Part shown: positions 1 to 5,040 of the stretch, piece by piece
Position numbering within the stretch: the stretch's first letter is position 1
How the letters are laid out: the number at the start of each line of letters is the position of its first letter
Assembly (NCBI GenBank): GCA_947097635.1
Contig: CAMURW010000135.1
Location: 1 to 5,040, forward strand
Origin: an uncultured Bacteroidales bacterium
GTDB lineage: Bacteria; Bacteroidota; Bacteroidia; Bacteroidales; P3
Length of the DNA: 5,040 bases
Direction: 5' to 3'
Translations under genes and position numbers: made by a program
The notes under the pieces: model-generated
Told to the model about the DNA's origin: nothing
Database searches by the model: none
Seen by the model: only the letters and a program-made list of their open reading frames with translations

Positions 1-10
1 CGCCAGTGAT
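1..10 (+). repeat. Left arm of 10-bp inverted repeat
   Basis: CGCCAGTGAT is the exact reverse complement of bases 78-87. It starts at the first base of the window, so the true length of the repeat is unknown; if it continued to the left, the next bases would read ...CCT before it. It bounds the flipped receptor segment. Confidence 0.85.
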
Positions 11-77
11 GGAGAAATCGACGTAGCGGAAAGACAGGTCGGCGTAGATATTGCTGCGGCTGCTGAAGTCGTAATTC

Positions 78-87
78 ATCACTGGCG
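78..87 (-). repeat. Right arm of 10-bp inverted repeat
   Basis: ATCACTGGCG, the exact reverse complement of bases 1-10, lies within the receptor reading frame (codons Ile-Thr-Gly plus the first base of Glu). The 67-bp spacer between the arms is the segment whose coding strand is reversed. Confidence 0.85.
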
Positions 88-971
88 AGGACGAAGACAA
101 AAAGGACGGCTATGCCCCCTACGACTACCACAAGGTTTTTCCTTTCTTCAACCCCAAAGTGGGCTGGAACTATATGGTTACTCCCCGCCAGCGCTTCTAC
201 GCCGTGGCAGGCATCAGCAACCGCGAGCCCACTCGCAGCGACATCAAGGAAGCCGAGCACCAAGGCACGACGATGGAGGCGGAACGGATGCTGGACATCG
301 AAGCCGGCTACGCACTCACCGACAGTAGATACACCATCCGTGCCAATGCCTACGCCATGCTCTACAAGGACCAACTGACCCCCACTGGAATGTATACCCC
401 CAGCAACTATCCGTTGATGATAAACGTGGACAAAAGCTACCGCATAGGCCTGGAACTGGAAGGAGGCTATCGCTTCACAGACTGGTTCAACCTGAACGGC
501 AACCTCACCCTCAGCACCAACAAAGTGGTGGACTACGACTATACCTACATGAGCGGAGGGGACGCGGCATGGAATCCCGTGAACACAACCGTAAACCTGG
601 GCACCACCGACCTCGCCTTCTCGCCCGCTGTGGTAGGCGCAGCCATTGCCGCTTTCCATCCCTGCCGCAACTGGAAAATTGAACTGATAGGCAAATACGT
701 GGGCAAGCAGTATTGCGACAACACCAGCCGTGAAGAGATGGCACAGGATGCCTACTTTCTGCTGGACTTCCGCACCGCCTACACCTGGCGGCTGGAAAAT
801 GGCAACGAATTTGAACTGCAGGGAATGGTGAACAATGTGCTGAACCACAATTACCGCACCAACGCCTGGGCCAGCTATGGCTACGACTGGAGCAGCGCCG
901 TGGTGTTCTCGCGCGGTTACTTCCAGCAGCCCGGCACCCATTTCGCCATCCGTGCCATAGCCAGATTTTAA
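78..971 (+). CDS. TonB-dependent outer-membrane receptor, C-terminal part (probable thiamine receptor)
   Basis: This is a 297-codon C-terminal fragment of a TonB-dependent receptor, a 22-strand outer-membrane barrel that imports a ligand using TonB energy. Such receptors usually have about 700-850 residues, so the plug and the first half of the barrel are missing. Family features seen: the stretch FFNPKVGWNY near 144-173, NREPTRSDI near 219-245, alternating aromatic strands throughout, GKQYCDNTS near 702-728, VNNVLNHNYRTNAW near 828-869, and a final strand ending in Arg-Phe-stop, the usual outer-membrane C-terminal aromatic. A GTG at 159 is the first start codon a gene caller might use, but homology clearly begins earlier, so it is not believed to be the true start. 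The frame is open back to 75 and is blocked by TAA at 72-74 because of the flipped segment. Thiamine as ligand is inferred only from the two genes that follow; B12, haem or another substrate cannot be excluded from the barrel alone. Confidence 0.9.
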   Translation: MTGEDEDKKDGYAPYDYHKVFPFFNPKVGWNYMVTPRQRFYAVAGISNREPTRSDIKEAEHQGTTMEAERMLDIEAGYALTDSRYTIRANAYAMLYKDQLTPTGMYTPSNYPLMINVDKSYRIGLELEGGYRFTDWFNLNGNLTLSTNKVVDYDYTYMSGGDAAWNPVNTTVNLGTTDLAFSPAVVGAAIAAFHPCRNWKIELIGKYVGKQYCDNTSREEMAQDAYFLLDFRTAYTWRLENGNEFELQGMVNNVLNHNYRTNAWASYGYDWSSAVVFSRGYFQQPGTHFAIRAIARF

Positions 972-987
972 ACAATAGTTATATCGG

Positions 988-1021
988 GTAGAGACGCGGC
1001 AACGCTGTGTCTCTACTTTTT
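988..1021 (+). terminator. Terminator-like hairpin between receptor and transporter genes
   Basis: GTAGAGAC at 988-995 pairs perfectly with GTCTCTAC at 1009-1016. The pairing continues inward through two G-U wobbles to give a 13-bp stem closed by a three-base loop (1001-1003), followed by five Ts (1017-1021). It starts 17 bases after the receptor stop and ends 11 bases before the pnuT start. The shape fits an intrinsic terminator or attenuator that lowers transporter and kinase expression relative to the receptor. The stem is nearly symmetric, so it could also act as an RNA-stability element or be a dispersed palindromic repeat. Confidence 0.6.
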
Positions 1022-1032
1022 GTCCGCTTTCT

Positions 1033-1620
1033 ATGTACCCCATTGAGATTATCGGCGTGGTGATAAGCCTGACGTCGTTAGTGCTGGAATACAGAGCCAA
1101 TCGCTGGTTCTGGCTTGTCAGCATCCTCGCCTCGGCATGCTACATCTACATCAACTTCAGCAGCCACATCTACGCCAACGGCACCATTCAGGCTTACTAT
1201 CTCGTCACCTCGCTATATGGTGCCATCTATTGGCTGAAAACCAAGGATAAGAACAGCAGCAGCGCCGAGGACAATCATCTGCAAAGCATGCCGACGAGAT
1301 TTTGGCCATGGGTGATATCCATAGTGGCGGAGCTTACTGTCGTCATCAGCATCGTACTGAAGAAACTCGGCGAGAGTCAGGTGGCATGGCTGGACGGTCT
1401 CTCCACGGCACTGGGAGTGGTGGCGATGGTGCTGATGGCCAAAAAGTACTATCAGCACTGGCTGCTGTGGATATGCGTGGAGCCGCTGATGATAGTAATG
1501 TATTTCCTTAACGGTAACTATCCTTCCAGCGCCATGTACATCGTATATCTCGTTTTCGCCGTTATGGGCTATATTCGCTGGAAGAAGCTGGCGGAATCTT
1601 CGCACAGCCACACGCCATGA
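1033..1620 (+). CDS. pnuT: Pnu-family inner-membrane vitamin transporter, probably PnuT (thiamine)
   Basis: This is a 195-residue integral membrane protein of the PnuC/PnuT family, which moves unphosphorylated vitamins across the inner membrane by facilitated diffusion and relies on a cytoplasmic kinase to trap them. Seven hydrophobic segments are visible at about residues 4-20, 24-42, 51-68, 91-112, 119-136, 142-161 and 166-183, matching the seven-helix Pnu fold. A polar linker lies at 69-90. Family signatures include NGTIQAYYLVTSLYGAIYWL at 49-68, W119-L-D121, the W143-x-x-W146 pair, and the ending GYIRWKK. PnuC itself takes nicotinamide riboside. Thiamine is inferred here because a thiamine pyrophosphokinase follows with a 4-bp overlap and a TonB receptor precedes it, as in Bacteroidetes thiamine-salvage operons. 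The ATG has no obvious Shine-Dalgarno sequence, which is usual for this phylum. Family assignment is firm; substrate is likely but not proven. Confidence 0.9.
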   Translation: MYPIEIIGVVISLTSLVLEYRANRWFWLVSILASACYIYINFSSHIYANGTIQAYYLVTSLYGAIYWLKTKDKNSSSAEDNHLQSMPTRFWPWVISIVAELTVVISIVLKKLGESQVAWLDGLSTALGVVAMVLMAKKYYQHWLLWICVEPLMIVMYFLNGNYPSSAMYIVYLVFAVMGYIRWKKLAESSHSHTP

Positions 1621-2315
1621 AACCTACTGCACAAACCATTGTCCTGGCGGACGGCCTTTTCCCCACACGTCCTCAGCTGCTGAGCCTGCTGGCACAGGCC
1701 GTCCGTGTGGTCTGTTGCGACAGGGCATATCTTAAATACGAGGCTTTCCTCAGGAATAAGGTACTCCCGTTCCCTAAAGATGTCTGCGTGGTAGGCGATT
1801 TGGATTCGCTGCCACCCATCATCCGCCATCCATCACCCACCATCGTCCACATCAAGGAGCAGGACGACAACGACCTCACCAAGGCGGTGCATTTCTGCTT
1901 CTCGCAAGGATGGCTCGGCATCACCATACTTGGTGCCACGGGACTGCGCGAGGACCACACGCTGGGCAACATCAGCCTTCTGGCGGAATACTTGCACGAG
2001 AAACCCGAAGCCACCATCCAGATGCTTTCGGATTTCGGCACTTTCAGTGTCGTCACTTCCAGCGCCACTTTCAGGGCCTATCAGGGACAGCAAGTTTCCA
2101 TCTTCTCCCTGGTGCCGGAAAAACGCGTGTGGTGCCAAGGACTGGCATATCCCATCGACGGATGCCCTCTCACCAGCTGGTGGCAAGGAACGCTGAACGA
2201 GGCACTCTCCGCCACTTTCACCATTACAGTGGAAAACGGCGGCACGCTCATCATCTTCCAAACCTTTCAGGGCAAGGCCGATGAACTGAATTCCAAAACC
2301 ATAGAATATTGTTAA
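1617..2315 (+). CDS. thiN: Thiamine pyrophosphokinase (thiamine diphosphokinase)
   Basis: This cytoplasmic enzyme transfers pyrophosphate from ATP to thiamine to make thiamine pyrophosphate directly, which also traps thiamine entering through the upstream transporter. It has 232 residues, in the usual family range of about 200-240. Motifs visible: VVGDLDS at 58-64 (the Asp-rich metal/ATP site), D83-D84-N85-D86-L-T-K-A, and GATGLREDHTLGN at 106-118 (G-x-x-x-x-R-x-D-H-x-x-x-N). The C-terminal thiamine-binding beta domain carries GLAYPIDG at 175-182 and GTLNEA at 191-196, where many members have G-x-S-N-E. The N-terminal nucleotide loop is atypical: CCDRAYL at 33-39, where most members have D-G-G/A-A-N. 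The start overlaps the pnuT stop as ATGA (1617-1620), suggesting translational coupling. The gene is called tnr3 in some Bacteroides literature. Confidence 0.93.
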   Translation: MKPTAQTIVLADGLFPTRPQLLSLLAQAVRVVCCDRAYLKYEAFLRNKVLPFPKDVCVVGDLDSLPPIIRHPSPTIVHIKEQDDNDLTKAVHFCFSQGWLGITILGATGLREDHTLGNISLLAEYLHEKPEATIQMLSDFGTFSVVTSSATFRAYQGQQVSIFSLVPEKRVWCQGLAYPIDGCPLTSWWQGTLNEALSATFTITVENGGTLIIFQTFQGKADELNSKTIEYC

Positions 2316-2330
2316 GGCATTTCGGATGCC
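2316..2330 (+). other. Small hairpin directly after the kinase stop codon
   Basis: GGCAT at 2316-2320 and ATGCC at 2326-2330 form a 5-bp stem around TTCGG, immediately after TAA at 2313-2315. There is no T-run after it, so a factor-independent terminator is not supported. It could stabilise the 3' end of the thiamine operon transcript. Confidence 0.35.
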
Positions 2331-2351
2331 GTATATCATTAAAAGTGCCGC

Positions 2352-2366
2352 TGTGCTTGTAGCACA
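2352..2366 (+). other. Small hairpin in the gap before the HhH/barrel gene
   Basis: TGTGCT at 2352-2357 pairs with AGCACA at 2361-2366 around a three-base loop. It lies in the 93-bp gap between the kinase gene and the next gene on the same strand. No T-run follows and no convincing Bacteroides-type promoter is visible between it and 2409, so co-transcription with the thiamine genes remains possible. Confidence 0.3.
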
Positions 2367-2408
2367 ACTCTCATTTGTCTGTCCTACATCTTTCGTATTT
2401 TCTATCTC

Positions 2409-4592
2409 ATGCCACTCTGCCGCCATTTCAGCATCCTCGTTGCCCTGTGCCTCCTGCTTCTTAGCGCCACAGCCTTTGCACAAGCACAGGATACCACCAG
2501 ACGAGACAACTCGTTCTGGCAGCAATACATGGAACTGTGGGCCAGTCAAAGCGAATATGAAAGCCTTCCAGACGACTGGCAGGAAGTCATGGAGGCGTTG
2601 CAGGAGCATCCTGTAAACATCAATGAAGCTGTTGTCGACGAACGCCTACTGGAGATTCCATTCCTGTCGCCGCAACACCTTGCCATGCTCCGAGCTTATA
2701 TCGAGCAGACAGGACCACTCTTCTCGCTAGGAGAGTTGCAGCTGGTGCCAGGCTTCGATCCTGCCACCGTCCGCCTCATGGCTCCCTTCGTGGTCTGCGG
2801 ACCACAAAAGGATGCCGAAATGCCCACACTGAAGCAGATGCTTACGCAAGGTCGCTCCAACATCGTGGCAGGCACGCATCGCACACTGGAACAGCAGCGC
2901 GGCTACAAGGAGGGGAAATATGTCGGCGACCCCTTTCGCTATTACCTGCGCTACCGTTATCGCTACAAGGACAACCTGGAGTTGCAGCTGTCCGCAGACC
3001 AGGATCCAGGCGAGGCTTTTGTATGGGACAGCCTGCAACGCGGATTCGACTACTATGGTTTTCATCTCATGCTGCAGAACTTCGGCTGCCTGAGACGTGC
3101 TATTGTGGGTAATTATCAGCTGCAGCTGGGGCAAGGGCTCACGCTGTGGAGCGGTTTTGCACCATGGAACAGCAACGACGGTAGCCTGTGGCGCTACGGA
3201 CGGGGCATACGTCCTGCCAGCGCGTTCAGCGAATACGATATGCTACAAGGTGCAGCAGCCACGGTGGACATCACCAGGTATATTGAAGCCACTGCTTTCG
3301 TCAGTTATACCAATCGCGACGCTACGCAGCGCAAGGACACCGCCAATGGCACAGAGCCCATCTTCAGCAGCATCTACAGAAGCGGATATCATCGTACGCA
3401 GGCCGAGTTGGACAAACGCAACCAACTGCAGGAGACACTTTTCGGTGCCAATTTGCGCTACCATCGGCAGCACCTCACCATAGGTGCCACAGCCTACCAT
3501 GTCGGCTACGACCGCGACGTACTGCCTAAACTCACCTACTACAACGCTCATTATTTCCGCGGCAACGCAAACACCGCCCTCGGTTTGGATGCTAGTTACC
3601 GCCTTCGCAACTGGCTTTTTTTCGCCGAGGCATCCCTCAACCCCTGGAAAAGCGACACACAAGGCGACGACAACATTGCCTTTCGTCACAGAGCCGCCTA
3701 CATCGCTGGGCTGGAGTTGCTGGCAAGAAACAACGGCCGCCTCTCGCTTTCGTTGCGACATTTCGACACGCTGTATGTCAACACATTCGCCGCTCCTTTC
3801 GCCCTAGGCAGCACGGCACAGAGCGAAAGCGGACTCTTCCTCAGCGGCAATACACGTCTGCCTGGCGACATCGACGCAGTGCTGTCCCTCAACGTATCGC
3901 ATTTCCCTCTGCCAAAATATCAGATTAGGGAAGCCAGCAACGCCGCGCTGCTGCGACTGTGGCTCAGCTGGGACTTTCCGCGAGGCACTATTAGCCTGCA
4001 ATACCGCCTGAGAAGTAAAGCCCAAAGCACTGCGGAAAACGGCGTCACCGTTACGCACCAAATCCATCGACACGTCGCCCAGCTGTTCCTGCGCCTGCAA
4101 CCAAGCGAACAGTGGTCGTTCACCACCAGGGCAGATCTTTCGCTCTATCACGTCCCGCAGACGGAAAAAAATGGCTACAAAGCGGCAGAAGGCGGCAGTG
4201 GAAAAGCATCGGAGGACAATACCACATCTTCTTTCGTCAGCACACAAGAAACAGGCTTCCTGCTGCGCCAAACCATCAATTACACCGCTCCATGGCAGCG
4301 TATGCCTATCACGCTGACAGGCATACTGGCTTATTTCGATGCACAGGACTACGACGTGCGGCTTTACGCCATGGAAAGCGATTTCCTCTACGAGATGGGG
4401 CAGGTGATGTACTATGGCCGCGGCTTCCGCACCAGCCTATTGATTCGCTGCAACCTCTCCAGAAACATCACACTAAGCGTCAAATACTCTTATATGCTCT
4501 ACCCCGACGTAAACCACCTTGGCAACAACAACACCCAAATCGATGTCAACCACCGCCAAGAAATCAAGGCACAACTCAGAATGACGTTCTAA
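2409..4592 (+). CDS. Exported helix-hairpin-helix protein with C-terminal outer-membrane beta-barrel-like region, function unknown
   Basis: This 727-residue protein has a signal peptide: basic start, hydrophobic core at about 8-19, and probable cleavage after AFA near residue 24. Residues 70-128 carry two consecutive helix-hairpin-helix-like units, first VNINEA...LLEIPFLS at 69-87 and then GPLFSLGELQLVPGFDPATV at 102-121. These resemble the DNA-binding HhH units of ComEA. From about 175 to the end, the sequence alternates hydrophobic, aromatic and polar residues in strand-length blocks (for example 177-196, 231-248, 345-362, 389-410, 513-536, 637-650). It ends in MRMTF-like Arg-Met-Thr-Phe, as outer-membrane barrels do. 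GNYQLQLGQGLTLWSG at 234-249 is a distinctive conserved-looking block, which I recognise from uncharacterised Bacteroidetes HhH proteins. ATG 2409 is the only ATG after an in-frame stop at 2340-2342. The reading frame is intact. DNA binding is inference from the HhH similarity; the units could instead act in protein contacts. No function is assigned. Confidence 0.85.
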   Translation: MPLCRHFSILVALCLLLLSATAFAQAQDTTRRDNSFWQQYMELWASQSEYESLPDDWQEVMEALQEHPVNINEAVVDERLLEIPFLSPQHLAMLRAYIEQTGPLFSLGELQLVPGFDPATVRLMAPFVVCGPQKDAEMPTLKQMLTQGRSNIVAGTHRTLEQQRGYKEGKYVGDPFRYYLRYRYRYKDNLELQLSADQDPGEAFVWDSLQRGFDYYGFHLMLQNFGCLRRAIVGNYQLQLGQGLTLWSGFAPWNSNDGSLWRYGRGIRPASAFSEYDMLQGAAATVDITRYIEATAFVSYTNRDATQRKDTANGTEPIFSSIYRSGYHRTQAELDKRNQLQETLFGANLRYHRQHLTIGATAYHVGYDRDVLPKLTYYNAHYFRGNANTALGLDASYRLRNWLFFAEASLNPWKSDTQGDDNIAFRHRAAYIAGLELLARNNGRLSLSLRHFDTLYVNTFAAPFALGSTAQSESGLFLSGNTRLPGDIDAVLSLNVSHFPLPKYQIREASNAALLRLWLSWDFPRGTISLQYRLRSKAQSTAENGVTVTHQIHRHVAQLFLRLQPSEQWSFTTRADLSLYHVPQTEKNGYKAAEGGSGKASEDNTTSSFVSTQETGFLLRQTINYTAPWQRMPITLTGILAYFDAQDYDVRLYAMESDFLYEMGQVMYYGRGFRTSLLIRCNLSRNITLSVKYSYMLYPDVNHLGNNNTQIDVNHRQEIKAQLRMTF

Positions 4593-4602
4593 GAACTATC
4601 GG

Positions 4603-4629
4603 GTGGGCCGTAGTGCGTCCTCCACTTTT
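4603..4629 (+). terminator. Weak terminator-like hairpin after the HhH/barrel gene
   Basis: GTGGG at 4603-4607 can pair with TCCAC at 4621-4625 (four Watson-Crick pairs and one G-U), followed by TTTT at 4626-4629. It begins 10 bases after the stop codon. The stem is short and the loop long, so confidence is low. It shares the preceding TATCGGGT (4597-4604) with the stronger hairpin after the receptor gene (982-989). Confidence 0.3.
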
Positions 4630-4750
4630 GCGATCGCCACCGAAAAGATTCTGTAACGTTGCACCGTCTAAAGGTAAAGAAATAATAGCGAGATTTAAGT
4701 TCCTGCTTTCTGATATCGATTACAAAATACCAACAAACATGGCTGCAACA

Positions 4751-4771
4751 GAACGGGTACAACGTCCGTTC
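4751..4771. other. Inverted repeat in the convergent intergenic region
   Basis: GAACGG at 4751-4756 and CCGTTC at 4766-4771 are perfect reverse complements. Two wobble pairs (plus-strand RNA) extend the stem to 8 bp around a five-base loop. It lies between convergent genes, where a bidirectional terminator would be expected, but there is no T-run on either side. Its role is therefore undetermined. Confidence 0.4.
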
Positions 4772-4826
4772 ATATAGTGTGAGGCAGGCTGTTGAACTAT
4801 TAAATTAATTGTAATCTTTGAATTCC

Positions 4827-5040
4827 TTATTTGAGGAGATTGGTGATTTTGCCGTTTTCCTCGAGCTTTTTCCAGGTCTTTTCGGCACTGAGCTGCTCGG
4901 CGGCCTTGATGGAGTAGTCTATAGCTTTTTCCTGGGGCATACCATCGATGAGTACCTGGCATTCATATTCCTTGCGACTTTCGCTGCGTTTCCCGCTGTA
5001 CATGCTGCGCAGCACTTCGAAGGAAACCTTTTTGTGGTTA
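4827..5040 (-). CDS. Unrecognised protein, C-terminal 70 codons only (gene runs off the right edge)
   Basis: A minus-strand frame is open from the right edge to a TAA at 4829-4827. It gives NHKKVSFEVLRSMYSG and onward, ending KKLEENGKITNLLK. The start lies outside the window; a GTG at 5015 and an ATG at 5003 are internal and not favoured, because the frame and its GC-rich third positions continue to the edge. The visible part is soluble, charged (rich in Lys and Glu) and probably mixed alpha/beta, with a helical tail (EKAIDYSIKAAEQLSAEKTW). No membrane segment or catalytic motif is visible, and I do not recognise the family. It converges on the HhH/barrel gene and is probably unrelated to the thiamine genes. 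Confidence 0.65.
   Translation of the reverse strand, partial: NHKKVSFEVLRSMYSGKRSESRKEYECQVLIDGMPQEKAIDYSIKAAEQLSAEKTWKKLEENGKITNLLK

Larger units (their letters stand above)
1..87 (-). other. Inverted coding segment of the TonB-dependent receptor (invertible element or fold-back artefact)
   Basis: Read on the minus strand, bases 76 down to 2 give 25 sense codons without a stop: NYDFSSRSNIYADLSFRYVD followed by FSITG. This is typical TonB-dependent receptor barrel sequence. Its last residues, ITG, are the same ITG that opens the plus-strand receptor frame at 78. Flipping 1-87 in place gives a continuous plus-strand frame (Pro-Val-Met-Asn-Tyr-Asp... into Ile-Thr-Gly-Glu at 78). In the orientation given, that frame meets TAG at 24-26 and TAA at 72-74. 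The segment is bounded by a perfect 10-bp inverted repeat. Seen directly: the coding content, the repeat and the frame restoration. Inferred: either a real DNA inversion within the gene or a chimeric fold-back join at a contig end. The sequence alone cannot decide, and the artefact is somewhat favoured because the left arm begins at base 1. Confidence 0.8.
4593..4826. other. Convergent intergenic region
   Basis: These 234 bases separate the plus-strand HhH/barrel gene from a minus-strand gene, so both transcripts should end here. No credible coding frame, tRNA or insertion-sequence end was seen. It holds the weak hairpin near 4603-4629, an 8-bp GC-richer hairpin at 4751-4771, and an AT-rich stretch at about 4797-4830. 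Confidence 0.6.

Noticed and set aside
159..971. Complete 270-residue protein starting at GTG 159
   Set aside because: Receptor homology continues upstream without a break to 78 in the same frame, so 159 is an internal valine rather than a start.
2374..2402. Bacteroides-type promoter (TTTG at 2374-2377, TATTTTC at 2396-2402) for the HhH/barrel gene
   Set aside because: The -7 element matches the TAnnTTTG consensus only partly, and the transcript would begin at or inside the start codon at 2409.
1833..2609. Long minus-strand open frame of 258 codons opposite the kinase gene
   Set aside because: It is the antisense shadow of thiamine pyrophosphokinase and the start of the HhH gene; its peptide shows no recognisable domain, while the plus strand carries clear motifs.
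4630..4637. GCGATCGC palindrome
   Set aside because: A single octamer copy resembling cyanobacterial HIP1; with one occurrence it is most simply chance.
4651..4672. ECF-sigma-like promoter words TGTAAC (4651-4656 region) and CGTCTA in the convergent intergenic region
   Set aside because: The two words are only about 7 bases apart rather than the roughly 15-17 needed, and no gene follows on that strand.
4720..4962. Alternative 80-residue minus-strand frame over the right end
   Set aside because: It overlaps the frame ending at 4827, which is open to the window edge with better codon character; the alternative peptide has an implausible composition and extends into intergenic sequence.

Overview
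The window reads as Bacteroidales (Prevotella/Bacteroides-like) chromosomal DNA. The reasons are a SusC/BtuB-type TonB-dependent receptor ending in a terminal Phe, genes started without clear Shine-Dalgarno sequences, a GC-rich third-position codon style, and the gene order receptor - Pnu transporter - thiamine pyrophosphokinase. That order is known from Bacteroidetes thiamine-salvage operons, where the genes have been called OMthi/omr1, pnuT and tnr3. The genus is inference.

Layout: (1) 1-87, a short segment whose coding strand is flipped relative to the gene it belongs to. It is bounded by a perfect 10-bp inverted repeat (1-10 and 78-87). (2) 78-971, the C-terminal beta-barrel part of the TonB-dependent receptor. 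(3) 988-1021, a strong terminator-like hairpin plus five Ts between receptor and transporter. (4) 1033-1620, a seven-helix Pnu-family transporter, probably PnuT for thiamine. (5) 1617-2315, thiamine pyrophosphokinase, overlapping the previous gene by ATGA. (6) 2316-2408, a short gap with two small hairpins. (7) 2409-4592, a 727-residue exported protein with a ComEA-like helix-hairpin-helix region followed by a probable outer-membrane beta-barrel, function unknown. (8) 4593-4826, a convergent intergenic region with weak hairpins. (9) 4827-5040, the 3' end of an unrecognised minus-strand gene that runs off the window.

The first three genes plausibly form one salvage route. The receptor brings thiamine (or a phosphate ester) across the outer membrane, PnuT lets it equilibrate across the inner membrane, and the kinase traps it as thiamine pyrophosphate. 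A TPP riboswitch would be expected upstream of the receptor, which lies outside the window, so regulation cannot be seen here.

The most unusual observation is at the left edge. Flipping bases 1-87 in place restores one uninterrupted receptor reading frame from base 3 through 971. As written, the frame hits stops at 24-26 and 72-74. This could be a small intragenic invertible switch in a thiamine receptor gene. It could equally be a fold-back chimera at a contig end, which I consider the more likely reading because the repeat arm coincides exactly with base 1.
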